Source of the DNA: Prostheceraeus crozeri
Taxonomy: Eukaryota; Platyhelminthes; Polycladida; Euryleptidae
Direction: 5' to 3'
Assembly (NCBI GenBank): GCA_907163375.1
Contig: CAJQUW010014738.1
Location: 1-64,000, forward strand
Length of the DNA: 64,000 bases
Of the stretch, positions 19,608-28,915 are shown piece by piece. The position numbers and the translations under genes are program-made. The notes beneath the pieces were generated by a model. That model was not told the DNA's origin. It saw nothing but the letters and a program-made list of their open reading frames with translations, and did no database searches. Every line of letters starts with the position of its first letter. Position 1 is the first letter of the stretch.

Positions 19608-20148
19608 TTACAATCCGCTGGGTACGTACATACTCAATGAGATAGTCTAGGATCATATTTGCTTGTACATGAGATTTTAGTCCAGTAATGATCACTTTAC
19701 TATTATGAAAGATTGCCACATGCACAGGTAACCAACAACTAATGAGAGCTGCAGGAAAAAGTTCGGGTTCATAACACAAACTGTAACTGCTGGTACGAAT
19801 CTTCAAAAATGATAGACTGTCACTCAATTGAGTAGAGATCACCATATTGTCCACAGTCAGATTCGACATCACACACCTCTCCCTCTTCCATATCCGACGT
19901 AGTAGTCTTTGTAGCTCTAAGCGCATTGACTGCGCCGATGAATGAGAAAGGGCGCCGAGAATCTGTACAGTCCCATTTGGGAAGAGTTGAAGATTCCGTG
20001 AATTGTTCATCTTCACCACTAACATTTGAGGACGGCCCGGGTAATACTTGCTGTTTGGAAGCTGTTGGTGTAATGTTGTGAGATCGATTTTGGTGTAGAG
20101 TCTGAAGCGACGGAGAATGTTGACGATGGTGTAGCGATGGCGCTTCAT
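19603..20148 (-). CDS. TATA-binding-protein-like protein (two-repeat TBP core)
   Basis: From ATG 20148 to TAA 19603 this is a 181-residue ORF, almost exactly a TBP core. Repeat 1 contains YTIVNILRRFRLYTKIDL, NSKYYP and LFPNGTVQILGALS. Repeat 2 contains LTVDNMVISTQLSD, YEPELFPAALI and IFHNSKVIITGLKS. These align in order with the TBP signatures NIV..., K-(L/I)-DL, N-x-x-Y-x-P, IFxSGK, TGAKS, QNMV, YEPELFPGLI and IFVSGKVVLTGAK. Of the four Phe that intercalate into TATA DNA in known TBPs, three positions are Phe here (LFPNG, ELFPA, AIFHN) and the first is replaced (Pro). The frame is intact although neighbouring genes are broken. It likely binds TATA-like promoters, perhaps the element's own. 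The upstream ORF overlaps its 5' half in another frame. Confidence 0.82.
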   Translation of the reverse strand: MKRHRYTIVNILRRFRLYTKIDLTTLHQQLPNSKYYPGRPQMLVVKMNNSRNLQLFPNGTVQILGALSHSSAQSMRLELQRLLRRIWKRERCVMSNLTVDNMVISTQLSDSLSFLKIRTSSYSLCYEPELFPAALISCWLPVHVAIFHNSKVIITGLKSHVQANMILDYLIEYVRTQRIVK

Positions 20149-20470
20149 GATGAAAGAATGAGTAAATTGAGCGATGTACCTTCCTTTTATACTTTTCCCA
20201 ACTACCTTGATGAAATGTGAAGTTAGTATGAAGTTGGGAATGATAGAGTTGAATTCGCCGATTGTTGACGCGCAGCCAGATGCGATTTCCAATACGTGAA
20301 TGTCTTTTCATATAGAAGTATTTCAAGTCCTTCATGATATGATGTAGAGATTGAAAATGACGATAAGATAAAGCAAACTCTCTTCTCACATTTCCAGTTG
20401 AATCTTTGAAATAGACGTTTCGATCATGATCCGTTTCAATACGTTGTAGGGAATCTAATTTCCAACTCAT
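19820..20470 (-). CDS. PC4-like(?) accessory protein, copy B, overlapping the TBP-like gene
   Basis: The 216-codon ORF starts at ATG 20470 (MSWKLDSLQRIETDHDRNVYF). Residues 1-115 are clearly paralogous to the neighbouring ORF 20493-20849: R-(N/D)-V-(Y/H)-FK, a basic G-x-x-x-R-x-(F/I)-(A/T)-L-(S/T) segment, W-E-K-Y-(K/R)-R and a VHRSI/IHRSI ending. The remainder, about 100 residues rich in His/Ser/Pro, overlaps the TBP-like frame and is probably overprinted or spurious. The strand pattern followed by a helix recalls the PC4/p15 single-stranded-DNA-binding coactivator core, but similarity is weak. Function otherwise unknown. Confidence 0.55.
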   Translation of the reverse strand: MSWKLDSLQRIETDHDRNVYFKDSTGNVRREFALSYRHFQSLHHIMKDLKYFYMKRHSRIGNRIWLRVNNRRIQLYHSQLHTNFTFHQGSWEKYKRKVHRSIYSFFHHEAPSLHHRQHSPSLQTLHQNRSHNITPTASKQQVLPGPSSNVSGEDEQFTESSTLPKWDCTDSRRPFSFIGAVNALRATKTTTSDMEEGEVCDVESDCGQYGDLYSIE

Positions 20471-20492
20471 GATGTGTGGTAGTCATGTCTGA

Positions 20493-20849
20493 TTAAGATT
20501 TGCATAGTAGGGCGATGAACTCACGACGAATAAATGTCATGATGGAGCGATGTATGTATCTTCTATACTTCTCCCAATTGTATTTGCGAAATGAGAAACA
20601 GTTTGCGGAATGAGAATGGTAGATTTGAATTTCATTTCTGTAATGTTGAAGCCAAACTTGATCACCCAAGGAGATGAATCTTAATGTTTCAAAATATTCC
20701 AAATCCCTCATGATATCATTGAGGTTGACAAATTGTCGCCATGTTAATGTAATTCCTCTTGATGTATGACCATGAGAATTTTTGAAATGTACGTTTCCAT
20801 CACGATCAACTCTGATATATTGTAGAGAGTCCAAAATCCAAGTCTTCAT
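20493..20849 (-). CDS. PC4-like(?) accessory protein, copy A
   Basis: 118 residues from ATG 20849 (MKTWILDSLQYIRVDRDGNV) to TAG at 20493; the frame extends upstream only with a TTG. It contains GNVHFKNSHGHTSRGITLTW, RQFVNLNDIMRDLE, SLGDQVWLQHY and NWEKYRRYIHRSI. It is a tandem paralogue of the ORF just downstream, implying duplication within the element. The layout (short strands, then a long helix, near a TBP-like gene) suggests a nucleic-acid-binding transcription or replication cofactor, but I do not recognise a family with certainty. Its promoter region is the 35-bp gap shared with the divergent gene at 20885. Confidence 0.6.
   Translation of the reverse strand: MKTWILDSLQYIRVDRDGNVHFKNSHGHTSRGITLTWRQFVNLNDIMRDLEYFETLRFISLGDQVWLQHYRNEIQIYHSHSANCFSFRKYNWEKYRRYIHRSIMTFIRREFIALLCKS
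20498..20505 (-). promoter_or_regulatory. octamer ATGCAAAT upstream of the copy-B gene
   Basis: On the minus strand, 28-35 bp before ATG 20470. It is an exact octamer of the type bound by POU factors in animals and part of the recurrent ATGCAAA series of this element. Confidence 0.35.
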
Positions 20850-20855
20850 GATGTT

Positions 20856-20863
20856 ATGCAAAG
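20856..20863 (+). promoter_or_regulatory. ATGCAAAG motif in the divergent gap 20850-20884
   Basis: The 35-bp gap between two divergent start codons (20849 minus, 20885 plus) holds this motif 22-29 bp before the plus-strand ATG. Confidence 0.3.
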
Positions 20864-20884
20864 TTGCAGATTAGCAATATAAAA

Positions 20885-22282
20885 ATGTCGTTTTATCATA
20901 TTTTGCTTAGCAATGCGGCTACAAAGAGATTTACTAGTAATCGAGCTGCACTCTTTTCTACTCCCATTGATCATGCACAACAGCTAAATGGAAATTGGGA
21001 AGTGGGTGTCACTCAACTTGTTTATAGCAACTGTGTCTATACTTTTGATCATGAGGTGATGACTATTAATATGAGGCGTACAGCTGCTTATCAATGTGAA
21101 AAGGGGTGCCGAGTATACATTCCACAGTGGCCAAAGAAAGATCTCTTATCATGTAAAAAGTTTATATATGATTTCTTGAATAAAGCGTGTAAACATATTG
21201 TCCAATTTACTCCGCACAATGATGATTATAATTATGTACATCATGTAGTTGAGAAAGATTGGATTGTTGGTTTAAGTCCAAGTTTAAGAAATGATTTAGG
21301 CTACCTCGCTAGCGCCTTAACAAGCTATGATAATTTTAACGTTAATTACCACATAAGTGGTCATAAACAGTTAATATATCGAGAGGAAGCTTATTATGTA
21401 GATCTTATTCCAAGAAATGAGAAGACGTTGGTGAAGAAGATTGTGATTAAGCCAAGAAAGACAAACATGACTCCTGAAACATTATTGAAGAAATTTAATT
21501 ATCTCCTTCGAGTTGATGGCAAACAAGTGGCAACATTGACTTATATTAAATCATCTAATCATATTGCAATAAGCAAATTAAATGATGATGATCTAGTATT
21601 AGTTTGTTCAAAAGATTTTCATCAGTTCTTACGACATCGTTCTGCAGCTGTTCATGGAAAATCTGATATGCACCATTTACCATGTGAAAGGTCAAATCAA
21701 TTTGATACAGAATGGGCGGTATCTTTATACAGAAAGTGTGTAGAGCCTTTAGGTGGTATCTTACATGAAACAAGAGTGTTGATGCCTCGCATTATTACTT
21801 CGGTTAAATTGGTTGCAGATTATTTAAATGAAGTGATTAATGACCAACATATTTCATTTTCTGAAAAAGAAGGTACTTTGTCTCTCACTATAAGTGGAAA
21901 AGGTATTGAACTAATTATGGATAAAACTCTAATGGACATTTTGGGTTTTGATCAAAATATCTTTAAAAGTGGTACTGTAACCAAAGCTAGCGCAGACATG
22001 TCGCTATCGCGTCGTATTAACTATTTTCAGATATATTCCAATATTGGTGAAGATGTACGTGTGGGAGATGTTGAAGCTCCATTGCTAGCAATGATACCAT
22101 ACCAGCCAAAGAGCTGCAGTATTTTATCTGAGCATACTTTCAAGAAAGTGCATTATACAAAGCTGAAATCAAACTACATCCCACAAATTGATATTGCCAT
22201 TTATGACGATGCTGGTGCGTTGATTCCTTTTCATAAAGATGCTGTGACAAGTATCACACTCCATTTCCGAAGGAAGAGTTAA
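20885..22282 (+). CDS. large conserved Polinton structural-type protein (LHFRR family), intact copy
   Basis: 465 residues from ATG 20885; the frame extends to a TTG at 20864. The N-terminus MSFYHILLSNAATKRFTSN leads into LNGNWEVGVTQLVYSNCVY, and the C-terminus has NYFQIYSNIGEDVRVGDVE, PLLAMIPY and the terminal SITLHFRRKS. Proteins with this N- and C-terminal signature are widespread in Polintons and are usually regarded as virion or minor capsid/penton-related. I cannot be sure which role applies. The central approximately 250 residues are variable. A second, broken copy follows immediately, so the gene was duplicated in tandem. Confidence 0.75.
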   Translation: MSFYHILLSNAATKRFTSNRAALFSTPIDHAQQLNGNWEVGVTQLVYSNCVYTFDHEVMTINMRRTAAYQCEKGCRVYIPQWPKKDLLSCKKFIYDFLNKACKHIVQFTPHNDDYNYVHHVVEKDWIVGLSPSLRNDLGYLASALTSYDNFNVNYHISGHKQLIYREEAYYVDLIPRNEKTLVKKIVIKPRKTNMTPETLLKKFNYLLRVDGKQVATLTYIKSSNHIAISKLNDDDLVLVCSKDFHQFLRHRSAAVHGKSDMHHLPCERSNQFDTEWAVSLYRKCVEPLGGILHETRVLMPRIITSVKLVADYLNEVINDQHISFSEKEGTLSLTISGKGIELIMDKTLMDILGFDQNIFKSGTVTKASADMSLSRRINYFQIYSNIGEDVRVGDVEAPLLAMIPYQPKSCSILSEHTFKKVHYTKLKSNYIPQIDIAIYDDAGALIPFHKDAVTSITLHFRRKS

Positions 22283-22289
22283 TGCAAAC
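22282..22289 (+). promoter_or_regulatory. ATGCAAAC motif upstream of the second structural-type gene
   Basis: Located 33-40 bp before ATG 22322 and overlapping the stop codon of the previous gene. Confidence 0.3.
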
Positions 22290-22321
22290 GTATGCTAATA
22301 TATTTTTCCAATGTGAATAAT

Positions 22322-23770
22322 ATGGAAAGTGAAAATAAGGACTCGTTTTTAATCTACTTGCCCAGTAATGCTTCTATGAATAAATTTCCCAAAAATAAAC
22401 CATCAGACTATCGAGTAGAATTAAATCGGCCACTGCATTTAGAAGGTGAATGGGAGGTTGGCGTTTCTAGTATTTGCTATGATAGCAATATTCAGAATGT
22501 GAATGATTTGGAAGAAATGATATTGACTCCTCGCACCCATGATGGAATAACGATGAATAATGCATTTCAGTTCCCATACAATTTAACATCAGATGGAAAG
22601 TGGAACTATGAATGGATTCAGATAAAATCAGATTCTTATGAGCCATTTGGGAATGAGAAAATTATTAAGGCATTCAACAGTGGTAATACTTCCATCATGA
22701 AGAATAAAAATCAGAAAGCTTATGAGTTTACTATCTATCAATGGAGTGGGAGACAGTTCCTCCGCTTTCATTCTTTTACTAAAGGTCTTACGCTGAGGTT
22801 GGATAGTGAATTCTATCCACATCTTGGTTTTGGTCATGGACTACATCTAACGTCAATTGCTACTGCAAATGTTAAAAAAGTTTATTCAAATCGAATCAAC
22901 AAATTTCATTATAGATTTAAAATATTTGATGAAGATGTTGTAGAATGCGAAGAACGCATCATTTTGAAAAAAAGCGTGGTGTTCAACCTTTATCACTTAT
23001 TGAGTTAGTAAAACGATGGAATGAGACTGTGGGTAAGAAGTATGGAGAAAAAATTATGGCGGACAAAAATAAGTTGGTTATTCAGAAATATAATGACAAA
23101 CTTACAGTTTATTTCTCTCCAACCTTGCGTCATTTTGTAAGACATTATACACCTATTATTGGAAGCGGTGTGGTGTATGCTTCTCATGAATATCACACTA
23201 AAGCTGATTCAGTTAATGATGAATGGTGGGTGGACATCTATGGCGATCGCATCAAGAAAATTTACCAGTCTTATGAAGAATCTAAAGTTGCTATCAATAT
23301 AATGCCGCGTCTATATCATACAGTTGAAAGCTTCATTCATGTAGTAAATCCTTATATACAACAGAAGTTGAAGCATGTGATGAAAAGTAAATATGATGTA
23401 AAGACACACCACATTTCGTTTTCAATTGAAAATCCATGCGTTGTTCTGAACGGGTGATGACATTCAATGTCAATTGAGTAACAAATTTGAAAAAACTCTT
23501 TGGTTTTTCAATGCTACAAATGTTTGCTGCTGCGCATACGATTGTATAGAAACACCAATGATCTTGATAAACTTTAACAGCGCCTTAATACATTCACTAA
23601 GTGATTTGATTCATGGTACCTATTTCTGTTGGTGCGAAAAAAGAATCATTTTACGCTATCTCAGTAATGATAAAGACGCTTCATATGGAATAGTCGAGAA
23701 GATGTTTGAATCTAATTTCTATCATCCCGTCATCAAAACTATCTTTCTAAAGATTTTCCTACTTCATTAA
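22322..23770 (+). pseudogene. second copy of the structural-type protein, frameshifted and 3'-truncated
   Basis: ATG 22322 starts MESENKDSFLIYLPSNASMN and LEGEWEVGVSSICYD, the family's canonical N-terminus. The frame breaks near 22945-22975 into ETVGKKYGEKIMADKNKLV, and again near 23455, where GDDIQCQLSNKFEKTLWF continues. The segment IHSLSDLIHGTYFCWCEKRI and HPVIKTIF corresponds to the PLLR/YVP-like C-terminal region of copy 1, but the final strand and LHFRR terminus are absent. The sequence runs directly into the convergent polymerase gene. Copy 1 and copy 2 are quite diverged, so the duplication is old. Confidence 0.78.
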
Positions 23771-26700
23771 AATTTAAATCTTTTTGAGTGGTAATACCTA
23801 AAAAGAAACTATCTGTGTCACCACCCAACAAACGAACCTCTTTTACGAGAGGACACGGTTTTAGTATTTTATAGAAGAGTTGATACATTTCAAGCTTGGA
23901 GTAATCTAGAACAGCTTGACCAATATAGATGGGTTTGCACAACTCAACTTCAGATTTTATCATTTTAATACCTACAAGATCCTCATCGATTATGTCTCTA
24001 TCGATGAATAGAGGTGATGAGGTCAATTTGTGATACTTTTGATCATCATTAACTAGTTTGTAGTTTACGCGCTTTCTAACATCCTCCATCGTCTTACCAA
24101 ATAGACTGTTGTTCTTATATTTATAAAAATCTTTTTCAAAATTATTTTGGGCTAGTGCACGTTTCTGGCTGTTACTATCTATGTAGGGTTTGAGGAAGGC
24201 TTTCTGTCTAAATTTAATAATGCGGTGAACTCTTTTTAAAATCATGCCCATTTCTAAATAAAATTTTAAGATGCTAAAGTGGACTAAATAGTTTTCTTTA
24301 TCATATTGAGTGAGCAAAAGTTTGCGGCAAGGCTTATACTTGGGTTGTCCACATGATTCTAAATCTTTATGAAATTGTTTCATAAAGTCGGAAAACATAT
24401 CTTTACTCACTTCACAGATTCGGGTGCGAGTGGAAAATCTACGGTTTTATGTTTAATATTATTTGGATAGATTAGATCTATCTCAAAATAATATCCCCAA
24501 TCACCTTCATCTGGAATTGCTAGTATGTTAGAAGGGTTGGAGAGATGCTGAATTTCACTATCATCTAACCAGCTAAACTCAGAGTGAGGGAGTGGTTTGG
24601 ATAATGAACTACCATACAAATTATTTTGGTCATAATACTTAAGATGAGTCTGATCATCGCCTACTATTTTTGATTTTAACCTATGTTTATTTACAAATGT
24701 GAGACCACCGCGAATTCCTCGCTCAAATAAATTATACATCTCTGGATCTTGTAAGAGATGAATGGTCTCACCAGTCATTTTAAAAGCAGACTTAAATGAC
24801 ATGGCTGGTAGACTGACAAAGTGGACGGGATCTAACTTATCTTCTTCTAATGCCACTCGTCGAAACTCCTGAAATACATCAGCCAGCAAAAATACATCTA
24901 ACTTAAGATAGGCAATCATATATTCGCCAAATGTATGGCAGTCAAATTTTATCCATGCATCTTGTGCATGTTCATAATCTTCGGTCTTACATTCTGCGCC
25001 GATCAAATCATTTTAAATTTATCTATGGGCGGAAGAGAAGTCTCGCCGAGTTTACTAATCGCATCAAATTATGCATATGGAAAGACTCCTTTCCGTGTGA
25101 TGACTTCATCGGTTACATTTGGATATTGTTTCTTAAGATTTTGTGTTAGTGGAAGAGACTTTAGATTTTGTACGAGAGAGGCCAGTGATGCAGTCATAAA
25201 TTGGTAGGAATCTAAAAATTTTATATCAAAATAGACCGTCTTATTTTCTTTAGTTTTATCGACAGGCACTTTTGCTGTCATGGCCATAAACTTCTCTCTC
25301 GTTTGTGCTATTACATCAAGCTTCCACTCTTTCATTTGACCTAAACCTCCTTTTATTATCATATGGCTATCGTAGCCCTTGAAATTATGGAAAATGACGG
25401 GTAATGTACGCCGTTTCATCCTAAGTGAAAAATTGCATTTTGAACTTAGTGCGTTTCTAAATTTACCAGTGATGTGATCATGGTCGCGCACTTTCTTAAT
25501 CTTATCATCATCAAATGTTTTCCTACATTTGGGGCAAACGTTGCAACTATCAAATTTTACTTGATCATCTGCTGTCATATGCAATGATCTGCGATAGAGT
25601 TCACCATCATAATTTGCTGAAATTTTACAGCCTGTTTGAGGAATTGTAGGAATTGGTAAATACAATCCTCACCTTGCCAGACGTACATTTTATTTTGCCT
25701 ACCCCTAAAGTGATCATGCCATACTTCATAGCAGGAAATGGCTGCTGGTCGATGGATGTTATCATCGATATAACATTCGATGTCAGCATAGATGACACGA
25801 AGAGGACTTATTTCATCGCCATTCTCTCTATATGAAAACTCCTTATCTTTGGGCATGCGTTCCATTTGCAGTTTACCTCGCTTACACCACTCATAATGAG
25901 TTTCAAATTTGTTTTTACTCCTAAAGTTCCGAATGCATCTGTCACAGTAATAAATCTCTGATGAGGTAGAATTTCTTAAGTGGTGGTATAAGCGAGAAAT
26001 TTTGGGAATGCCGCAGTAGTGCCATTCCTCACTATCATCCTGTCTTACTAATAAAAGGTTGACAACGTGGTCATAACAACTCGAACGCGAGTTGTAGCGC
26101 ACACCCTTCAATCCTTTTTCCCAAACATGGAGAACTATTTTGATGTTGTTCAATTTTTCAAATTTTTCTATATCTTTAATTTTCATATCGTCACTATTAC
26201 AGTCATCGAAGTTTAATTCATTCTCCCACTGCCTATAGCTATATGTGCGATTTCGATTCGCATTGATGTCATTATAGTGGAGAATGGAGAGGACAGCATA
26301 TTTAAAACATTGCGATTCGCAATCGACATTGATGACTGCTGTTTTCTTTTTTAAATTTTTTGGAAGTCTAAAGGAGCCTCGACCACTATGATTTCCTAAT
26401 AAACTGATTTTAAATAAGGCGGACTCAATGCCGTCAAAAATGAGACCGCTATCGCGCTCGTTAAATTTATCAATATTTAATTTTAATCCTTGGATGTGAA
26501 AATTTATCCAAGACTCATAGTCTACAACCTCGGTTGCAGGAGAGGAGGGTATGTGAAACTCTAACCTCTCTATTATTTGTCCAGTATGGTGGTCGATTTT
26601 TACATATTTTATTTTAAGATAGATGAGCGCCTTCATCCTAAAATTGTCTAAATTGTTGAAGAGCGCTTCTATCAATGATGAATTTTGATGAAACCATTCC

Positions 26701-27098
26701 TCAAAGTTAGCAATGGTTTCTGAGGAGTCCATCTGGTAGTTCCTCACTAAATTATTTATGGACACTTCAGTGAGTCGGATAGAGGAGGTACCGTTGGTGT
26801 AGGTATCGTTCGTGTGTGTATGTTGAAGTCTGTGCGAAGATAGTTCAAAACGTGTCTCGAAAGACTGAGCGCACAAGTCGCAAGAAAAGGAGACGACGTT
26901 AACAGAATCATCCCCACCTCCGGAGATTGATGCCGGCTTAGGTCGACAAACACCTCGCTTGATGTGTCGGGTGAGATCCCATTTCCTCGTGAAGATGTGC
27001 CCACAGTCAGCACATTCCCGATCGTTGCCATGTCGCGACAGTTCTGAGCTGGAACTCACATCACCTGAAAGAGAAATCATTCTATCATCTCTGTTCAA
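23739..27098 (-). pseudogene. protein-primed DNA polymerase B, multiply disrupted and missing its C-terminus
   Basis: Read leftward. Two C2H2-type zinc fingers (RECADCGHIF..., FSCDLCAQSF...) open the protein. A Polinton-specific N-domain follows (paralogue at 13591), then a further zinc-finger-like CDRCIRNF region and 3'-5' exonuclease motif I (IYADIECYID). A shift at 25575-25665 leads to motif II (VIFHNFKGYDSHMI). A TAA near 25066-25071 and another shift near 25005 precede exonuclease III (AYLKLDVFLLADVF) and palm motif A (YYDQNNLYG). A shift at 24408 leads to motif B (NNSLFGKTME) and motif C (GGDTDSFFL). Reading stops at 23739, so the KKxY-type motif and thumb are lost. Probable starts are the ATG at 27080 or a spliced leader ATG at 27254. 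Confidence 0.93.
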
Positions 27099-27251
27099 GC
27101 CTCAGTGTAGTGTTACAACCTACCTTGACTCAATAACTCTAAACTTTCCTCGAGAAGGGAGGGCGTTGGTGATGAAGTTGATGCTTGAAATTGAGGAAGA
27201 TGCTATTAGTCACACGTTTGAGGGAGATGAGAGAGGAAATCTTTAACTTAC

Positions 27252-27408
27252 CATTTTAATGAAATATGATCAGACAGAATAATAGTCAAAGAGAGAGATC
27301 GTGCGTTCGTCACTTGTATGATTCACAGATTAAATGAAATGACATGAATGTCACTTTGCTTATATACTTTCATTCTCTTCATTCATTGGATGTTCATTCT
27401 GATTGGCT
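27252..27408 (-). promoter_or_regulatory. promoter and leader of the polymerase unit
   Basis: On the minus strand: AGCCAATC (27408-27401) and CCAATGAATG (27389-27380), a TATA box GTATATAAG (about 27367-27359), an AGTGACGAACGCAC box near 27315-27302 and a CT-rich run, then AAAATGGTAAGT with ATG at 27254-27252. The arrangement and spacing match the left promoter at 11831-11987. The nearest acceptor (CTTTCAG, 27065) does not keep phase with the polymerase frame in this copy. Confidence 0.7.
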
Positions 27409-27479
27409 GCTTGTGTATACTTAAGAATTAGAAAAATGTTAAAGTTATCATTATTCAAAGTCAGCATTTCAAAGACAAC

Positions 27480-27917
27480 ATGACAAGTCCTCCAACAACA
27501 CCAAATACCGCATTGGAGTTCTCCTCTCCATGCACATCAGCAAAGGTGCTCGTTACACCAAATGCACCAAGAAAGGCGAAGGTGGAGAAGACATACAATC
27601 TCGACAATATACGAAAGTTATCATTATCGGAGGACGATGAAGAGGAGTTGCCCGACCTAACAGGCATACGGTGGAAATATTTACAATATGATGCCGAAGG
27701 GGTGATGGAGATGACCAGCAAGTCGCACTTGCATCAAATATGGGAGTGGTACACCCCTAACTCCCAACCGCGAACCGTGGCGGAGTGGGCGTACATTGAC
27801 AAAGTGAGGGACGCTGCAGAAGAACGTTTAAAGCAGCTCAACTGTTTTTGTGATCTATGTGAAGTCAGACTCTGGGACGATATTGACGATGAAGACCTTT
27901 TGAAATACATGCCATAA
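27480..27917 (+). CDS. acidic Polinton accessory protein, 145 aa
   Basis: ATG 27480 starts MTSPPTTPNTALEFSSPCTS. A serine/acidic stretch (KLSLSEDDEEELPDL) is followed by a Trp-rich segment (GIRWKYLQYDAEGVM, HQIWEWYTPNSQP), a helical region and a C-x2-C pair (CFCDLCEVRLWDD). An AATAAA poly(A) signal overlaps the end at 27916-27921. It is divergent from the polymerase, so one intergenic region serves both. I do not recognise a family. It could be a regulatory or host-interaction protein. The frame is intact. Confidence 0.6.
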   Translation: MTSPPTTPNTALEFSSPCTSAKVLVTPNAPRKAKVEKTYNLDNIRKLSLSEDDEEELPDLTGIRWKYLQYDAEGVMEMTSKSHLHQIWEWYTPNSQPRTVAEWAYIDKVRDAAEERLKQLNCFCDLCEVRLWDDIDDEDLLKYMP

Positions 27918-27921
27918 TAAA

Positions 27922-28279
27922 TGTTTATTTCGTATTATCTTTGCTTTCATACTGACTTACTTGAATGGGGCTTTAGTGAATAATTTAACCATGTATACTT
28001 TTTCATTTGGAAATAGTAACACGCTTAGTTTAACTTGCAAATCTTATAACATTTCATATGGGTGATAATGGTAGATGAAATAGTGTTAAATAAAATTAAG
28101 ATAGCTTACATGATTCCGGGATAGCAATCGACTGCGATCCATGTGTAAAGAGCTTGTTAGACTACGGAAGAGAGAAGTGTGTTATGTTGCGTGTGGCGCG
28201 TGAGTGTCCTCCCATTTCATTCCATTCATCAATTCGTCTCATTGATAGAGACAAGTAGAACTCATGGTTCTCATAACGT
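27922..28279. other. short non-coding stretch in the Polinton right arm
   Basis: No gene seen. It contains GGGATAGCAATCGACTGC near 28117, repeated near 29009, which suggests local duplication of right-arm sequence. Confidence 0.4.
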
Positions 28280-28675
28280 ATGCAATGGAAAGTTTTAGGC
28301 AACCTTCGACAGTTGGCTAAATGTCGCCCTGGCGCGAATGCATACTACGTTGAGACAGAGGCAATCACTTGCAAACATGACGCAGAGAGGTTTAACAAGA
28401 TTGACCATTGCCGAATGTCCCTTGCGGTATACATAGCTACGGGTTTCACCGCCGCCCTTTACAGGAACGCCCGTCGAAAGGAAGTATTACACCGAACTTC
28501 ATTTGCAACGTTCAAGTTGACTGATAGCAGATTCAACTTAATGATAGTATTCGCCAGTCCGAAGACTGCCCAGGGCAAACCGCGAGGAGGTTCTATCATG
28601 TCTTGCCCCATGGTGGCCCTTAAGAGAGCCGATGGTTCGTTCTCGGGGTGTGAATTTGACTATTGGCTGGAATAG
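28280..28675 (+). CDS. open frame of unclear status, 131 codons
   Basis: Open from ATG 28280, and part of it is open on both strands. Its last third (FKLTDSRFNLMIVFASPKTA...) comes entirely from the 145-bp repeat that occurs twice more in this arm. I cannot tell whether this strand, the other strand or neither is coding. It could also be a fragment of another mobile element acquired by the Polinton. Confidence 0.25.
   Translation: MQWKVLGNLRQLAKCRPGANAYYVETEAITCKHDAERFNKIDHCRMSLAVYIATGFTAALYRNARRKEVLHRTSFATFKLTDSRFNLMIVFASPKTAQGKPRGGSIMSCPMVALKRADGSFSGCEFDYWLE
28503..28649 (+). repeat. 145-bp direct repeat, copy 1
   Basis: Begins GCAACGTTCAAGTTGACTGA and ends GGTTCGTTCTCGGG. It is nearly identical to copies at 29032 and 29503 and shares its left edge GCAACG with copy 3. 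Confidence 0.9.
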
Positions 28676-28708
28676 TCAAGTGGTATGACGGTTAGGTTGT
28701 CATAGACC

Positions 28709-28915
28709 CTATACCGCCGAGGTCGTACTGGTGCATCTGGCACCTTTTCGGATGCGGGTGGTATTTGGAGTCCACACCTCATCCGTCCAAACGATCCTCT
28801 TGATCTTCCCCTTCTTCTCAGTCTCTTCATCCCACTCGTCGAGGATGACGAACTCGGGAATTGCGTTGTCTTCATCGGTGAAGACGGGAATGTTGTCGGC
28901 AGATGTCGCTTCCAT
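28709..28915 (-). CDS. small acidic right-arm protein, 68 aa
   Basis: ATG 28915 starts MEATSADNIPVFTDEDNAIP and the ORF contains EFVILDEWDEETEKKGK and VWTDEVWTPNT. About 40 bp upstream on the minus strand is CCTATATAAG, a good TATA box, which supports an expressed gene. The overlapping ORF 28660-28926 in another frame has lower-complexity composition and no matching promoter spacing. I do not recognise the family. Confidence 0.5.
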   Translation of the reverse strand: MEATSADNIPVFTDEDNAIPEFVILDEWDEETEKKGKIKRIVWTDEVWTPNTTRIRKGARCTSTTSAV

